Below are positions 8,724 through 17,487 of a stretch of DNA of 64,000 nucleotides, one piece after another. The position numbers and the translations under genes are program-made. Numbering within the stretch: position 1 is the first letter of the stretch; each line of letters starts with the position of its first letter. The notes under the pieces were generated by a model that saw only the letters and a list, made by a program, of their open reading frames with translations, was not told where the DNA came from and did not search any database. This stretch comes from Hyphomonas sp. (lineage in GTDB: Bacteria; Pseudomonadota; Alphaproteobacteria; Caulobacterales; Hyphomonadaceae), in contig NZ_PNMA01000002.1 of assembly GCF_013823385.1 (NCBI RefSeq), forward strand, positions 62,001-126,000, in the 5' to 3' direction.

Positions 8724-9533
8724 TTACTCCGAAAACACCGGCTTGCGTTTCTGCATTTCCGCCATCACCGCTTCCATCTGGTTGGGTGTACGGATCACTT
8801 TCTTCTGCTCGTCGCTTTCCATCTGCAGCAGCTCGGCATCGGTGCTGTCGGCCATCGCGTTGAGCAGGCGTTTGGCGCCCTGCATGGCAGCGGGGTTCTT
8901 GCTCGCCATCAGCTTGGCCAGCCACAGCGCGTCTTCCAGCGGCGTCTCGGAAACCTTGGTGGCAAAGCCCAGCGCATGGGCCTCGGTGCCCTTGAACTCG
9001 CGGTTGGTGTACGTCAGCTCACGGAGCACATCGTCACGCACATTGCCGCGCCAGAGCGGGAAACCTGCCATGTCCGGCACCAGGCCCCATTTCATTTCCA
9101 TAATCGCGCAGCGCGTATCGGGGTGAATGATGCGAATGTCGGCGCCCGAGAGAATCTGGAAGCCACCGCCAAACGCCACGCCATGGGCCGCCGCGATCAC
9201 CGGCACCGGCAGCTCGCGCCAGCCCCAGGCCACATATTGGGCGAGGTTGGCAATGCCATGGCTGCGGTCGCCCAGATTGGAGGTCACATTCCCCTGCCCC
9301 GGCTTCTTGTCCTCGCTCGCGGCAAAGTTCGAAAGGTCGAGGCCGGCACAGAAGGCCCGCCCCTCGCCCGACAGCACCACCACACGCAGGCCCTTGGTGG
9401 CCTTCAGCGTGTCGATGGCTTCGGCAATGCCGGCAAACATCGCGCTGTCGAGCGCATTCATCTTGTCGGTACGAGTCAGGCGCACATCGGCAACGCCGTC
9501 ATCCAGCAGGGTAATCGAAACGCGGTCTTTCAT
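8724..9533 (-). CDS. Enoyl-CoA hydratase/isomerase (crotonase) family protein
   Basis: 269 residues from the ATG at 9533, which has GGAGG 8 bases upstream; a longer frame starts at 9557. Crotonase-fold acyl-CoA enzyme, cytoplasmic. The oxyanion-hole regions are visible (GRAFCAGLDLSNF and AHGVAFGGGFQ). EMKWGLVPDM follows the second loop, and an acidic residue there may be catalytic. Substrate unknown. It lies between hisF and hisE on the opposite strand, so it is probably not part of histidine synthesis. Confidence 0.88.
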   Translation of the reverse strand: MKDRVSITLLDDGVADVRLTRTDKMNALDSAMFAGIAEAIDTLKATKGLRVVVLSGEGRAFCAGLDLSNFAASEDKKPGQGNVTSNLGDRSHGIANLAQYVAWGWRELPVPVIAAAHGVAFGGGFQILSGADIRIIHPDTRCAIMEMKWGLVPDMAGFPLWRGNVRDDVLRELTYTNREFKGTEAHALGFATKVSETPLEDALWLAKLMASKNPAAMQGAKRLLNAMADSTDAELLQMESDEQKKVIRTPNQMEAVMAEMQKRKPVFSE

Positions 9534-9612
9534 CTGGGCTTCCTCCGGAACTCTCACGATGAAGCTGGCGCCCTTCCGCTGGGGACGTCAAGCGGGCGCG
9601 CGACGCGAAAGT

Positions 9613-9655
9613 CCCCTCGCCCCGCTCGCGGGGAGAGGGGGTTGGGGGTGAGGGC
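9613..9655. repeat. REP-like palindrome upstream of hisE
   Basis: Another copy of the CCCCTC...GAGAGGGGGTTGGGGGTGAGGG element, with a longer stem top (CCCCGCTCGCGGGG). It lies in the divergent gap between the crotonase start and hisE. Confidence 0.65.
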
Positions 9656-9700
9656 CCCTTGCCCCTTCTCGCCCCGCTTCGATGGCGTTAAAGAAACCCC

Positions 9701-10063
9701 ATGACCGCCAAAGCCCCCCTCGCCTCGCCTGCGCGCCTCAGCGCTGCCCTGACGCATCTTGCTGAAACCATCGATGCGCGCGCCCTTGAGGGGGACGCCG
9801 CTTCAAGCTGGACCGCGAAACTCCTCGCCAGGGGCCCGGACGCCGCCGCCTCCAAGGTGGCCGAGGAGGGCGGGGAGCTGGCAGAGGCCGTCCGCCGCGA
9901 GAGTGATGAGCGCGTGGCGAGTGAAGCGGCGGATGTGCTCTACCATGTCTTCGTGGCCCTCCGCGCGCGCGGCGTCGCGCTCGATGCTGTGGCCGCCGCC
10001 CTGGAAAAACGCCAGGGCATTTCGGGCATCGCTGAAAAGTCTGCCCGCCCGGCCAAGGACTGA
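9701..10063 (+). CDS. hisE: Phosphoribosyl-ATP pyrophosphohydrolase HisE
   Basis: Second step of histidine synthesis, hydrolysing PR-ATP to PR-AMP. 120 residues, a stand-alone HisE rather than a HisIE fusion. The MazG-like metal site is visible in KVAEEGGELAEAV and in SEAADVLYHVFVAL. It is cut off from hisF by the crotonase gene. A cluster of GTTGGAGT palindromes starts immediately after the stop. Confidence 0.95.
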   Translation: MTAKAPLASPARLSAALTHLAETIDARALEGDAASSWTAKLLARGPDAAASKVAEEGGELAEAVRRESDERVASEAADVLYHVFVALRARGVALDAVAAALEKRQGISGIAEKSARPAKD

Positions 10064-10065
10064 AA

Positions 10066-10130
10066 AAACTCCAACGGCGTTGGAGTTTCTGGGGTCACGG
10101 TTGGAGTTTTTTTGGAGGGCCGTTGGAGTT
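10066..10130. repeat. ACTCCAAC/GTTGGAGT cluster, possible hisE terminator
   Basis: Four copies of an 8-base motif lie just after hisE: ACTCCAAC at 10068, then GTTGGAGT at 10079, 10100 and 10122. The first two form a perfect AAACTCCAACG/CGTTGGAGTTT hairpin with almost no loop. The same motif clusters at 43034-43074 and appears singly at 41903. Terminator function is inferred. Confidence 0.6.
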
Positions 10131-10188
10131 TTTTCGCGCCCTTATCCACGGGATAAGCGGGCGCCTCCCCAACCCCCTATCCAACACC

Positions 10189-10923
10189 CTACATGTCCTT
10201 CGGAGGCTTCAGGCGGCGCTTGGTCTGATGGGCCTCGGCCTTCTCGCCATCGGGCTTCTCGCCGCGCATATAATGGCGCTGCCAGCGTTCCTTCATGGCG
10301 TTTTCCTCGCCCGATTTGAGCCGCGTGTTGAAGTCCGCCCGGCTCTCGCGCCAGCCTTCATATTCCTTCACCAGCTCCGGATTTGTCTTCAAAAGCTTGC
10401 GTTCCGGGGTGATCTCTTCCAGCCGCTTGTGTTCCATAAGCGTAATGAAAGCAAAGGGTTCGCCCTTCTTGAAGATCACCTCGCCCGGCCGCGTCATCTG
10501 CCAGTTCATGGTGAAGGGAAAGGGCAGCCAGTCGGTCTCCACAAGGCCCGTCAGCGGCGCAATGCCGTCCTTGGGCCAGTTGGGCGCGCCCGTCACCCAC
10601 ACGCCCCAGCCCGGCGGCGTGCGGAAAAGATGGCCGGTGTGGAAGGTCACGATGCCCCGCATGAAATGCGCGTCCGCAAAGCTGGGGATAGCGCGCGGAT
10701 CGCCCGTCGTCAGAAGCTCGATGTCCTCATTCCGCGGCCCGCCATTCCATTTGATCTTGATGTCCATCGGGCAGAGAATTTCCCATCCCGTGGAGTTCGC
10801 CATCGTCAGCGGCAGGCACCGGTAGGGGTGGCGATCGGTGAAGGCATCCATCCAGTCCCGGTCAGACCGGCCAGGCACGATCTCGGGCGCAACGTCGTAA
10901 ATCTTATAACATTCAAGGCGCAT
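10189..10923 (-). CDS. DUF6065 family protein
   Basis: 244 residues starting MRLECYKIYD; the frame extends 24 codons further upstream but the family start is at 10923. The opening LECY...PEIVPGR...RCLPL and the following NSTGWEILCP are the signature I associate with DUF6065. It contains GIVTFHTGHLFRTPPGW and MEHKRLEEITP, which suggests a jelly-roll-like fold. No signal peptide; a basic C-terminal tail. Biochemical role unknown. Confidence 0.75.
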   Translation of the reverse strand: MRLECYKIYDVAPEIVPGRSDRDWMDAFTDRHPYRCLPLTMANSTGWEILCPMDIKIKWNGGPRNEDIELLTTGDPRAIPSFADAHFMRGIVTFHTGHLFRTPPGWGVWVTGAPNWPKDGIAPLTGLVETDWLPFPFTMNWQMTRPGEVIFKKGEPFAFITLMEHKRLEEITPERKLLKTNPELVKEYEGWRESRADFNTRLKSGEENAMKERWQRHYMRGEKPDGEKAEAHQTKRRLKPPKDM

Positions 10924-10985
10924 GGGCTGGGTTTCCGCTTCCTGGCTGCTTGACGGCAAGGCAAAGTCCTGCCCCAAAGGACACC

Positions 10986-11483
10986 ATGCCTGCAAGCCCT
11001 GATGACCTCTTCGCCTATCTCGCCGCCCTCGGCATCGCCCACGCCACCACCTGGCACGAGGCGATGTTCACCGTCGAGCAGTCAGCCGCCCTGAAGGCAG
11101 ACATGCCGGGCGCCCACACAAAAAATCTGTTCCTGAAAGCCGCTGACGGCGACCTCGTCCTGATCGCGGCCGAGGCCCACAATCAGCTGAAACTGAACCA
11201 GCTGCACCGGAAGATCGGCACAAAACGCCTCTCCTTCGGCGCGCCCGAACTGATGACGGAAGTGCTCGGCGTCACGCCCGGCTCGGTGACCGCCTTCGCC
11301 CTGATGAATGACCGCCCGGCCCGCGTGCGGTTCCTTGTCGACGCGGTCCTTGCTGGGGCAGACATCGTGAATTTCCACCCGCTGACCAATACGGGCACCA
11401 CCGCCATCAACCAGGCCGATTTCCGCCGCTTCGTGGAAGCCACCGGTCACAGCTTTGAAATCGTGGATTTTTCCGAGCTATGA
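10986..11483 (+). CDS. YbaK/ProX-type prolyl-tRNA editing deacylase
   Basis: 165-residue trans-editing domain that hydrolyses mischarged aminoacyl-tRNAPro, most likely Ala-tRNAPro (ProXp-ala/PrdX type). Family features seen: HTKNLFLK (the conserved Lys of the YbaK fold), SFGAPELM, and the ending VNFHPLTNTGTTAINQADFRRFV. The ATG at 10986 is preferred; the frame continues 36 bases upstream into the divergent DUF6065 gene. A strong hairpin follows the stop. Confidence 0.88.
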   Translation: MPASPDDLFAYLAALGIAHATTWHEAMFTVEQSAALKADMPGAHTKNLFLKAADGDLVLIAAEAHNQLKLNQLHRKIGTKRLSFGAPELMTEVLGVTPGSVTAFALMNDRPARVRFLVDAVLAGADIVNFHPLTNTGTTAINQADFRRFVEATGHSFEIVDFSEL

Positions 11484-11491
11484 AGCGGAAA

Positions 11492-11520
11492 ATCCCGGCC
11501 AGCGGGTGGCTGGCCGGGAT
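11492..11520. terminator. Hairpin between convergent genes
   Basis: A perfect 12-bp stem ATCCCGGCCAGC/GCTGGCCGGGAT with a 5-base loop sits 9 bases after the deacylase stop and 27 bases before the asd stop on the other strand. There is no long T run on either side, so it may be a weak or bidirectional terminator. Confidence 0.6.
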
Positions 11521-11546
11521 CTGAAAACTGGACAGCGTGGTCCTCG

Positions 11547-12587
11547 TTACGCTTTCGCGTGGGCCGTCTCCGGCTTGATCACGCCGCGATTGAGCAGCTC
11601 TTCGGCAATCTGCACAGCATTGAGGGCGGCGCCCTTGCGCAGATTGTCCGACACGCACCAGAAGGCGAGGCCATTGGGCGTGGTGGGGTCATTGCGGATG
11701 CGGCTGATATAGGTCGCCCACTCTCCCACACACTCTTTCGGCGTGATGTAGAGGTCTTCCTTGGGATCATCGACCACCATCAGGCCGGGGCTTTCGCGCA
11801 GCAGGGCGCGGCATTCATCGGCGGTCATATGGCCGATGGTCTCGATGTGAACGGCTTCGGAATGGCCGACAAAGACCGGCACGCGCACGCAGGTGGCGAC
11901 CAGCTCGATGCTCTCGTCGACGATCTTCTTCGTCTCGACGCGCATCTTCCATTCTTCCTTGGTGTAGCCGTCCTCCATGAACACATCGATCTGCGGGATG
12001 AGGTTAAAGGCGATCTCCTTCGGGAACACCTGCGGCGCGGGCTCGTCATTGACAAAAATGCCGCGCGTCTGGTTCCAGAGCTCGTCCATGGCTTCCTTGC
12101 CGGCGCCGGAAACAGATTGATACGTCGCTACGACCACCCGTTTGATGCCAACAGCATCATGGATAGGCTTCAGCGCCACAACGAGCTGGGCGGTCGAGCA
12201 GTTGGGGTTAGCGATGATGCCCTTTTTCTTGTAGCCCATCACGGCGTCAGCGTTCACTTCCGGAACGACCAGCGGCACATCCGGGTCCATCCGCCACTGG
12301 GACGAGTTATCGATGACAATCGCGCCGGCCTTGGCGATCTTCGGTGACCAGACCTTCGAAACAGAGCCACCGGCCGACATCAGGACGAGATCGACCTTGC
12401 TGAAGTCGAACTGTTCGAGGTCATGGCATTTCAGCGTGCGGTCGCCATAGGAAACTTCCTTGCCGATGGAGCGGCGCGAGGCGACGGCATAGACTTCATC
12501 GGCCGGAAACAGCCGCTCATCGAGAATATTGAGGAGTTCCCGCCCGACATTGCCTGTGGCGCCGACAACCGCGATGCGTGTGCCCAT
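11547..12587 (-). CDS. asd: Aspartate-semialdehyde dehydrogenase
   Basis: NADPH-dependent reduction of aspartyl phosphate to aspartate semialdehyde, in the pathway to lysine, diaminopimelate, threonine and methionine. 346 residues. The dinucleotide loop is VVGATGNVGRELL and the catalytic nucleophile is Cys130 in NPNCSTAQLV. A catalytic His is likely in the RVPVFVGHSEA segment. Convergent with the prolyl-tRNA deacylase gene. Confidence 0.97.
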   Translation of the reverse strand: MGTRIAVVGATGNVGRELLNILDERLFPADEVYAVASRRSIGKEVSYGDRTLKCHDLEQFDFSKVDLVLMSAGGSVSKVWSPKIAKAGAIVIDNSSQWRMDPDVPLVVPEVNADAVMGYKKKGIIANPNCSTAQLVVALKPIHDAVGIKRVVVATYQSVSGAGKEAMDELWNQTRGIFVNDEPAPQVFPKEIAFNLIPQIDVFMEDGYTKEEWKMRVETKKIVDESIELVATCVRVPVFVGHSEAVHIETIGHMTADECRALLRESPGLMVVDDPKEDLYITPKECVGEWATYISRIRNDPTTPNGLAFWCVSDNLRKGAALNAVQIAEELLNRGVIKPETAHAKA

Positions 12588-12712
12588 GATAATCTCCTCT
12601 TATGCTTGCTCGCGGGCTATATGGCCCATCTCGCCCGCATCTTAAAGCGGCTTGTGCAATTCCCCCGCGTCGGGCAGGACAGGCCCGGGCTTAACTGGGT
12701 GGAGCTGGCAAC

Positions 12713-13084
12713 ATGCTCGACGAGATCATTCGCAAATATATCGCCGCCTATAATGAGCGGGATATCGACGCCATGCTGTCCTATGTGACCGAGGATGTGG
12801 TGTTCGAGAACATCTCCAACACCGGCCAGTCAATGCGCCTGGAAGGCAAGGACATGATGCGCCAGGTGGCGGAAGTTTCCGGCAATGCCTTCTCCTACCG
12901 CCGCCAGCGGCTGATCAATCTCGTCTCCGGCGCCGGCAAGGCCGCTGCAGAAATCGAATTTGAAGGCCGCGCCGCCGTTGACCTTCCGACCGGCGTGAAA
13001 GCCGGCCAGTCGGTCAAGGTGCGCGGCGCGAGCTTTTTCGAGTTCCGCGGCCCCCTGCTCTGCCGGATTGCTGATTACAGCTAG
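12713..13084 (+). CDS. NTF2-like/SnoaL-like protein
   Basis: 123 residues with the cone-shaped NTF2 fold pattern: an N-terminal helix LDEIIRKYIAAYNERDIDAMLSYVTEDV, then curved strands. TGGAG lies 8 bases before the ATG. Members range from enzymes to small-ligand carriers, and nothing here fixes the role. Its stop overlaps the convergent SRPBCC gene by 4 bases. Confidence 0.75.
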   Translation: MLDEIIRKYIAAYNERDIDAMLSYVTEDVVFENISNTGQSMRLEGKDMMRQVAEVSGNAFSYRRQRLINLVSGAGKAAAEIEFEGRAAVDLPTGVKAGQSVKVRGASFFEFRGPLLCRIADYS

Positions 13085-13614
13085 GCCGGGAAGCGGGCGT
13101 CATATTCCGACCGCAAGCGGACCCAGTTGTCCCAGTGAGGCGCTGGTTTGGTGCCGCCAAGTTTTGCTTCCAGAACATCCACATGCGCATGCCAGCCGGC
13201 GGAGACGCTGAGCAGGACGTCGCGCGTCGGCGGGCGGCGGTGGGTGATGGTGAGGAGCGTATCCGCTCCCTTCTCGGCCAGTTCGAACAGGACATCCGAC
13301 TGGACACCCCAGCTGATGAACAGGCGGCGCGGCGGCTCCACTTCGAGGATCTTGCAGGTCATGCGGTTTTCAGCGCCCATGCCCTCTGGCCGCGCGCCCG
13401 GCGGATCGGTCAGCTCATCATTGCGCCAGATAAATTCAAACTCTGTGCCGGGGGTAAGGTCCATTTCGCCCGAGGCGAGCCATTGGCGGCGCAGTTCGCT
13501 CTGCGTGAGATAGTCCCAGACGCGGGCGACCGGGCCAGGCAAAAGGCGCTCAAGCTTGAGGACCGTCGGCTCAATGAGTTGGCCGTAGGCGGAGGGTTTC
13601 GTGGTCTGGGTCAT
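13081..13614 (-). CDS. SRPBCC (AHSA1-like) domain protein
   Basis: 177-residue START/Bet v1-like ligand-binding protein of the AHSA1 group. The opening LERLLPGPVARVWDYLTQSELRRQWLASGEMDL is typical. Its start overlaps the stop of the ArsR gene by 4 bases, a common ArsR-SRPBCC pairing in which the regulator controls its partner. Ligand unknown. Confidence 0.85.
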   Translation of the reverse strand: MTQTTKPSAYGQLIEPTVLKLERLLPGPVARVWDYLTQSELRRQWLASGEMDLTPGTEFEFIWRNDELTDPPGARPEGMGAENRMTCKILEVEPPRRLFISWGVQSDVLFELAEKGADTLLTITHRRPPTRDVLLSVSAGWHAHVDVLEAKLGGTKPAPHWDNWVRLRSEYDARFPA

Positions 13615-13973
13615 GATTTCTTTCCTTTGGGAGGCAAAGCGCTGGCATCTACCTCGCGCAGCAGGCGTTCGAGGGTATCGAGGCGGCCAGTCCAGAAACG
13701 TTCATAGAAGGCAAGCCAGGACGAGGCCTCCGCGAGGGGGCCGGGTTCAAGATGGCAGACATGGGTGCGCCCGCGCACTTCGCGGCGGATAAGCCCCGCC
13801 CCTTCCAGCGCCTTGATGTGTTTCGAGGCCGCAGCAAGCGACATTTCGAACGGCTCGGCAAGCTGGCTGACGGTGCGGGAACCTTCGGTCAGATCACGGA
13901 GCATGTGGCGGCGGGTAGCGTCTCCCAAGGCGTGGAAGACGGCGTCGAGGCGGGGAGCATCTAGTTCAACCAT
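13611..13973 (-). CDS. ArsR-family transcriptional regulator
   Basis: Winged-helix repressor, 120 residues from the ATG at 13973; a second in-frame ATG at 14012 would add 13. HTH region: DATRRHMLRDLTEGSRTVSQLAEPFEMSLAAASKHIKALEGAGLIRR. The metal-site Cys residues of arsenic sensors are absent, so it belongs to the non-metal ArsR group paired with SRPBCC proteins. Both candidate starts lie inside palindromic operator-like boxes, which points to autoregulation and perhaps a leaderless mRNA. The amidohydrolase gene lies just upstream on the same strand. Confidence 0.87.
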   Translation of the reverse strand: MVELDAPRLDAVFHALGDATRRHMLRDLTEGSRTVSQLAEPFEMSLAAASKHIKALEGAGLIRREVRGRTHVCHLEPGPLAEASSWLAFYERFWTGRLDTLERLLREVDASALPPKGKKS

Positions 13974-14020
13974 GTGGTTGAATATAGACGCCTCACCCCA
14001 ATAGTCAACCATTTGGTTGA
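13965..14020. promoter_or_regulatory. Twin palindromic ArsR operator-like sites
   Basis: TTCAACCATGTGGTTGAA (13965-13982) and TCAACCATTTGGTTGA (14005-14020) share the TCAACCA-N2-TGGTTGA palindrome with centres 39 bases apart. On the minus strand each is preceded closely by an A/T-rich -10-like hexamer (TATATT and TATAAAT). Each contains one candidate ATG of the ArsR gene. Binding is inferred. Confidence 0.7.
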
Positions 14021-14027
14021 ATTTATA

Positions 14028-15218
14028 TCAGCCCGCCGCTTTCAGCATTGGCCGGCGCAATTCCGGGCTGAGCCCTTCGCCCATCAGATCAATGAAGTTT
14101 TCCGAATAGAAGCCGGTGATCTGGGACGGCGTGCATCCGGCAAGCGTTTCATCAAACCGTTTCAGCGGGTTCCGGCCGCCCTCGACATGCGGATAGTCCG
14201 ACGAGAAGATGCAGATCTCGTCGCCAGCATTCCGGATGATCCAGCCGGCATCCTCATGCGGATAAGGCGCAGCGCGGAACTGGCGGCGCACGATTTCGGA
14301 AGGTTTCGCAGAGAGCTTTTGCAGGCGCTCCTCATTGCGAACGAAAGCATGCGCGGCCGAGTCCATGGACCGCATCCATCCGGGCACCCACGCGGCGCCA
14401 AGCTCGATCGCGCCCCATTTCAGCTTCGGGAAGCGGTCAAACACGCCGTCGAAGATCAGCGTGGCAAGCGTCTGCATCGCGGCGTTGGGAATGGGCATAT
14501 AGGAAACGGAGGTGAAATTGTCGTCGCCGCCATGGAAATCCGGCACCGGCGGAAGCCCGTTCTCCTTGTAGACCGGGTTCATTTTCTCCTCTCCGCCCAC
14601 ATGCAGCAGGATCGGCAGACCCGCCTCCTCTGCCATGCGCCAGACCGAATCAAGACCGATATGGCTGGGCGAATGCTTCTGCGGGCAGAGCGAGGGAACC
14701 ATCAGCGCCTTGGCGCCCAGCCTTATGGCAAGTTTCGCCGTTTGCTCCGCCCTCTGAAAATCCTCCAGCGGCACATAGGCGACCGCCAGAAGCCGTGGGT
14801 CGACCACGCAGAAGTCCGTCATCATCCGGTTATGCGCATCAGCCGCTGCGTAGCAAAGCTCCATGTCGTCTGACTGGTCGAGCCCGAAATTGCCGAGGCA
14901 GAATGTGGTGAAGACAAGCTGGCTCGCAAAGCCGAGCCGGTCGAGTGCCGCTGGCCGGTCTTCGCGCCGGAATGCGCCGAGCGCCTCATAATTCTTCTTC
15001 AGCAGGATGGCCTCGCCCGCCGCTGCCCGGTAGGCGGCGTCTTCATGCCGGGCGCGTTCCTCATTCATCCAGCGCGCGTGGGAATGTTTCTCTTTATAGA
15101 CCGGCAGCGCGTGATAGCGCTCCAGCAGTCGGCGTTCGAAATAGGGATCGAGCACATCCGTCATCTCCATCAGATGACTGTCAGCATCATGGATCAGCCG
15201 CCCGGCAGCATAAGACAT
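14028..15218 (-). CDS. Metal-dependent amidohydrolase family 2 protein
   Basis: 396-residue TIM-barrel hydrolase or decarboxylase of the ACMS-decarboxylase-like amidohydrolase group. Metal-binding features: HDADSHLME at the N terminus, ILLHVGGEE in the middle and IFSSDYPHVEGG near the end. Substrate unknown; relatives act on aromatic acids. The ATG at 15218 is preceded by a GGAGG site that lies inside a perfect hairpin (see separate entry). Downstream on the same strand are the ArsR and SRPBCC genes. Confidence 0.87.
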   Translation of the reverse strand: MSYAAGRLIHDADSHLMEMTDVLDPYFERRLLERYHALPVYKEKHSHARWMNEERARHEDAAYRAAAGEAILLKKNYEALGAFRREDRPAALDRLGFASQLVFTTFCLGNFGLDQSDDMELCYAAADAHNRMMTDFCVVDPRLLAVAYVPLEDFQRAEQTAKLAIRLGAKALMVPSLCPQKHSPSHIGLDSVWRMAEEAGLPILLHVGGEEKMNPVYKENGLPPVPDFHGGDDNFTSVSYMPIPNAAMQTLATLIFDGVFDRFPKLKWGAIELGAAWVPGWMRSMDSAAHAFVRNEERLQKLSAKPSEIVRRQFRAAPYPHEDAGWIIRNAGDEICIFSSDYPHVEGGRNPLKRFDETLAGCTPSQITGFYSENFIDLMGEGLSPELRRPMLKAAG

Positions 15219-15226
15219 CGCTTGGT

Positions 15227-15253
15227 TCCTCCGCTCTTCTTTTGAGCGGAGGA
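15227..15253 (-). promoter_or_regulatory. Shine-Dalgarno-sequestering hairpin of the amidohydrolase gene
   Basis: A perfect 10-bp stem TCCTCCGCTC/GAGCGGAGGA with a 7-base loop (AAAAGAA on the transcript) contains the GGAGG site in its 3' arm, 8 to 9 bases before the ATG at 15218. Its design closely matches the hairpin before cysK. It also lies downstream of leuB, so it could serve as an end-of-message structure. Confidence 0.6.
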
Positions 15254-15299
15254 TGTCACAAGGCAGATGGAATGTCCAAATCCAGACCAGGCCGTCAGA

Positions 15300-16352
15300 T
15301 CAGAGCGCGGCGAGGATCGCGTCGGCCATCTGTCGGGTTGTCAGGTCCCCGCCAAGGTCGCGCGTGCGAGCGCCCCTGTCGAGCGCCTTGCCAACAGCCG
15401 CAAACAGCGTGTCAGCGGCTTTTTCCTTGCCGAGGGACCAGCGCAGCGCCATTTCCAGCGACAGGATCGCCGCGCAGGGGTTGGCGATACCCTGGCCAGC
15501 GATGTCAGGCGCCGATCCATGGACCGGCTCATAAAGGCCCGGCGTGCCCGGCGTACCAAGTGAGGCCGACGGCAGCATGCCGATGGACCCTGTCAGCATC
15601 GCCGCCTCGTCGGAGAGAATGTCGCCGAAGAGATTGTCCGCCAGGATGACATCAAACTGCTTCGGCGCCCGGACAAGTTCCATGGCGCAGGCATCGGCGT
15701 ACATATGGGAAAGCTCCACACCGCCGCCGAGCGCGGCATGGGCGAGTGTCACTTCCTGGCGCCAGAAGAGACCCGATTCCATGACATTGGACTTCTCGAC
15801 CGAGGTGACACGGGCCTTGCGGCCACGGGCGATCTCGAAAGCCACGCGGGCGACGCGCTCGATTTCCGGATGGGTATAGACGGCAGTATCATAACCCCGG
15901 CGCAAGCCGCCCTGCTCATCAATGCCGCGCGGCTGGCCGAAGTAAACGCCGCCCGTCAGTTCCCGGACGATCATGATGTCGAGGCCCTCGACACGGTCCT
16001 TCTTCAAGCTGGAGGCTTCCACCAGCGCCGGAAAGCAGAAAGCCGGGCGCAGGTTTGCGAAGACATCCAGACCCTTGCGCAGGGCAAGCAGGCCTGCTTC
16101 CGGCCGCTTGTCGCGCCCCACGCTGTTCCATTTGGGACCGCCCACGGCGCCAAGCAGAACCGCGCTCGCCTTGCGAGCGCGGTCCAGAGTTTCTTCAGTC
16201 AGCGGCGTCGCGTGCGCATCGAAGCTGGCGCCGCCAACGAGCCCCTCCTCGATCTGCACATCGGGCACAAGCGCCTCAGCAATACGCCGCGCCTGCGCAA
16301 CAACTTCGGGGCCAATGCCGTCGCCCGGCAGCAGAAGGAGGGTCTGTTTCAT
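15300..16352 (-). CDS. leuB: 3-Isopropylmalate dehydrogenase
   Basis: NAD-dependent oxidative decarboxylation of 3-isopropylmalate in leucine synthesis. 350 residues. Family markers: [22 protein letters not shown], the SVEKSNVM segment and the nucleotide-binding [18 protein letters not shown]. It is followed after 82 bases by the amidohydrolase gene and preceded on the same strand by a small lipoprotein gene and leuD. Confidence 0.98.
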   Translation of the reverse strand: MKQTLLLLPGDGIGPEVVAQARRIAEALVPDVQIEEGLVGGASFDAHATPLTEETLDRARKASAVLLGAVGGPKWNSVGRDKRPEAGLLALRKGLDVFANLRPAFCFPALVEASSLKKDRVEGLDIMIVRELTGGVYFGQPRGIDEQGGLRRGYDTAVYTHPEIERVARVAFEIARGRKARVTSVEKSNVMESGLFWRQEVTLAHAALGGGVELSHMYADACAMELVRAPKQFDVILADNLFGDILSDEAAMLTGSIGMLPSASLGTPGTPGLYEPVHGSAPDIAGQGIANPCAAILSLEMALRWSLGKEKAADTLFAAVGKALDRGARTRDLGGDLTTRQMADAILAAL

Positions 16353-16415
16353 GGGAAATCAACGCCTGCAATGTTTCAACATTGCGGCGGGTCTTACTGC
16401 CAGGCAGCCGATTAA

Positions 16416-16667
16416 TCAAAAAGAATTCGGATCGACATTCTGTTTTGCGCTTGCGCTGGCGGCTTCGGCCTGAGCGGCCTGTTCCTGATCACGCTTTGCC
16501 CAATCGGAAACCGTCCGGCATTCACGCTTGGCAATTTTAGAGCCGGTAATATCGAGCGCGCGGCACTCTCTCTCTTCATTTGCGGCCATGCCGTCTGGTG
16601 TGCCGGCGCACGCAACTACTGAGAGCATGGCGATGAGTGGCAAACTGCGCAGTGTAGAACGAACCAT
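16416..16667 (-). CDS. Small predicted lipoprotein
   Basis: 83 residues. The signal peptide RSTLRSLPLIAMLSVVACAG has a lipobox ending at Cys (VVAC), then a short polar domain (ECRALDITGSKIAKRECRTVSDWAK) and a Q/A-rich tail. A GGGG stretch precedes the ATG at 16667; the frame extends upstream without a signal sequence. It sits between leuD and leuB. The ECRALDITGSKI...CR motif recurs in small alphaproteobacterial secreted proteins of unknown role. Confidence 0.65.
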   Translation of the reverse strand: MVRSTLRSLPLIAMLSVVACAGTPDGMAANEERECRALDITGSKIAKRECRTVSDWAKRDQEQAAQAEAASASAKQNVDPNSF

Positions 16668-16846
16668 AATTCCCCGCTTTCTGAGTGAAAAATATTGTAG
16701 GAAACACAGTTTGCCAGGGCAACGGATAATCGTTGCTTCCTTCCTTTTATGGACTGGAAAATTATTCCAACGGCGAACCGGACCCGCACTGCCGGAATAT
16801 TCATCAGCAAGTTGCCAAAAGCCGCCAGGCCACTGCTCTTGAAAAA

Positions 16847-17476
16847 TCAGCGCGCCCGTTCCAGCCAAGGCGTCGACAGGCGGCGCTGATCTTCGAACCG
16901 GTCGATCTCGGAGGCCGCGGTCAGCGAAGCGCCGATTTCATCAAGGCCTGCAATCAGGTTCGATTTGCGGCCAGGATCAATGTCGAAGCGATGCACCTCG
17001 CCCGAGGGCGTCGTCACCGTCTGGGCCTGCAGGTCTACCGAAAACACATGGTTGGGACCGCCCGCTTCCGCCACGAGTTTTTCGCAGACCTCTGCCGGAA
17101 GACGGACGGGCAGGATGCCGTTCTTGTAGCAGTTATTGTGGAAGATATCGGCAAAGGACGGCGCGATGATGCAGGTGATGCCCTGATCTGCCAGCGCCCA
17201 GGGGGCATGTTCGCGCGAGGAGCCGCAGCCGAAATTCTCGCCCGCGATCAGAATGCTCGCCTTGGCGTATTGCGGACGGTTGAGCACGAAGTTGGGGTCT
17301 TCGGAGCCATCGGGCCGCGTTTTCAGCTCATAGAAGAGGCCCTTTGCCAGACCGGTACGCTCGGTCGTCTTCAGGAACTGTTTGGGGATGATCATGTCGG
17401 TGTCGACATTGGACATGGGCTTGCCCTTGTCCATGAGCGGCGCGGCGGTTCCATCAAGGCGTGTAAAGGGGGTCAT
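16847..17476 (-). CDS. leuD: 3-Isopropylmalate dehydratase small subunit
   Basis: Swivel-domain subunit that pairs with LeuC to isomerise 2- to 3-isopropylmalate. 209 residues. Typical LeuD segments: [13 protein letters not shown] near the N terminus, [17 protein letters not shown], and [16 protein letters not shown]. It is separated from leuC by four unrelated genes. Confidence 0.98.
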   Translation of the reverse strand: MTPFTRLDGTAAPLMDKGKPMSNVDTDMIIPKQFLKTTERTGLAKGLFYELKTRPDGSEDPNFVLNRPQYAKASILIAGENFGCGSSREHAPWALADQGITCIIAPSFADIFHNNCYKNGILPVRLPAEVCEKLVAEAGGPNHVFSVDLQAQTVTTPSGEVHRFDIDPGRKSNLIAGLDEIGASLTAASEIDRFEDQRRLSTPWLERAR

Positions 17477-17487
17477 GGGCTGAGCTT

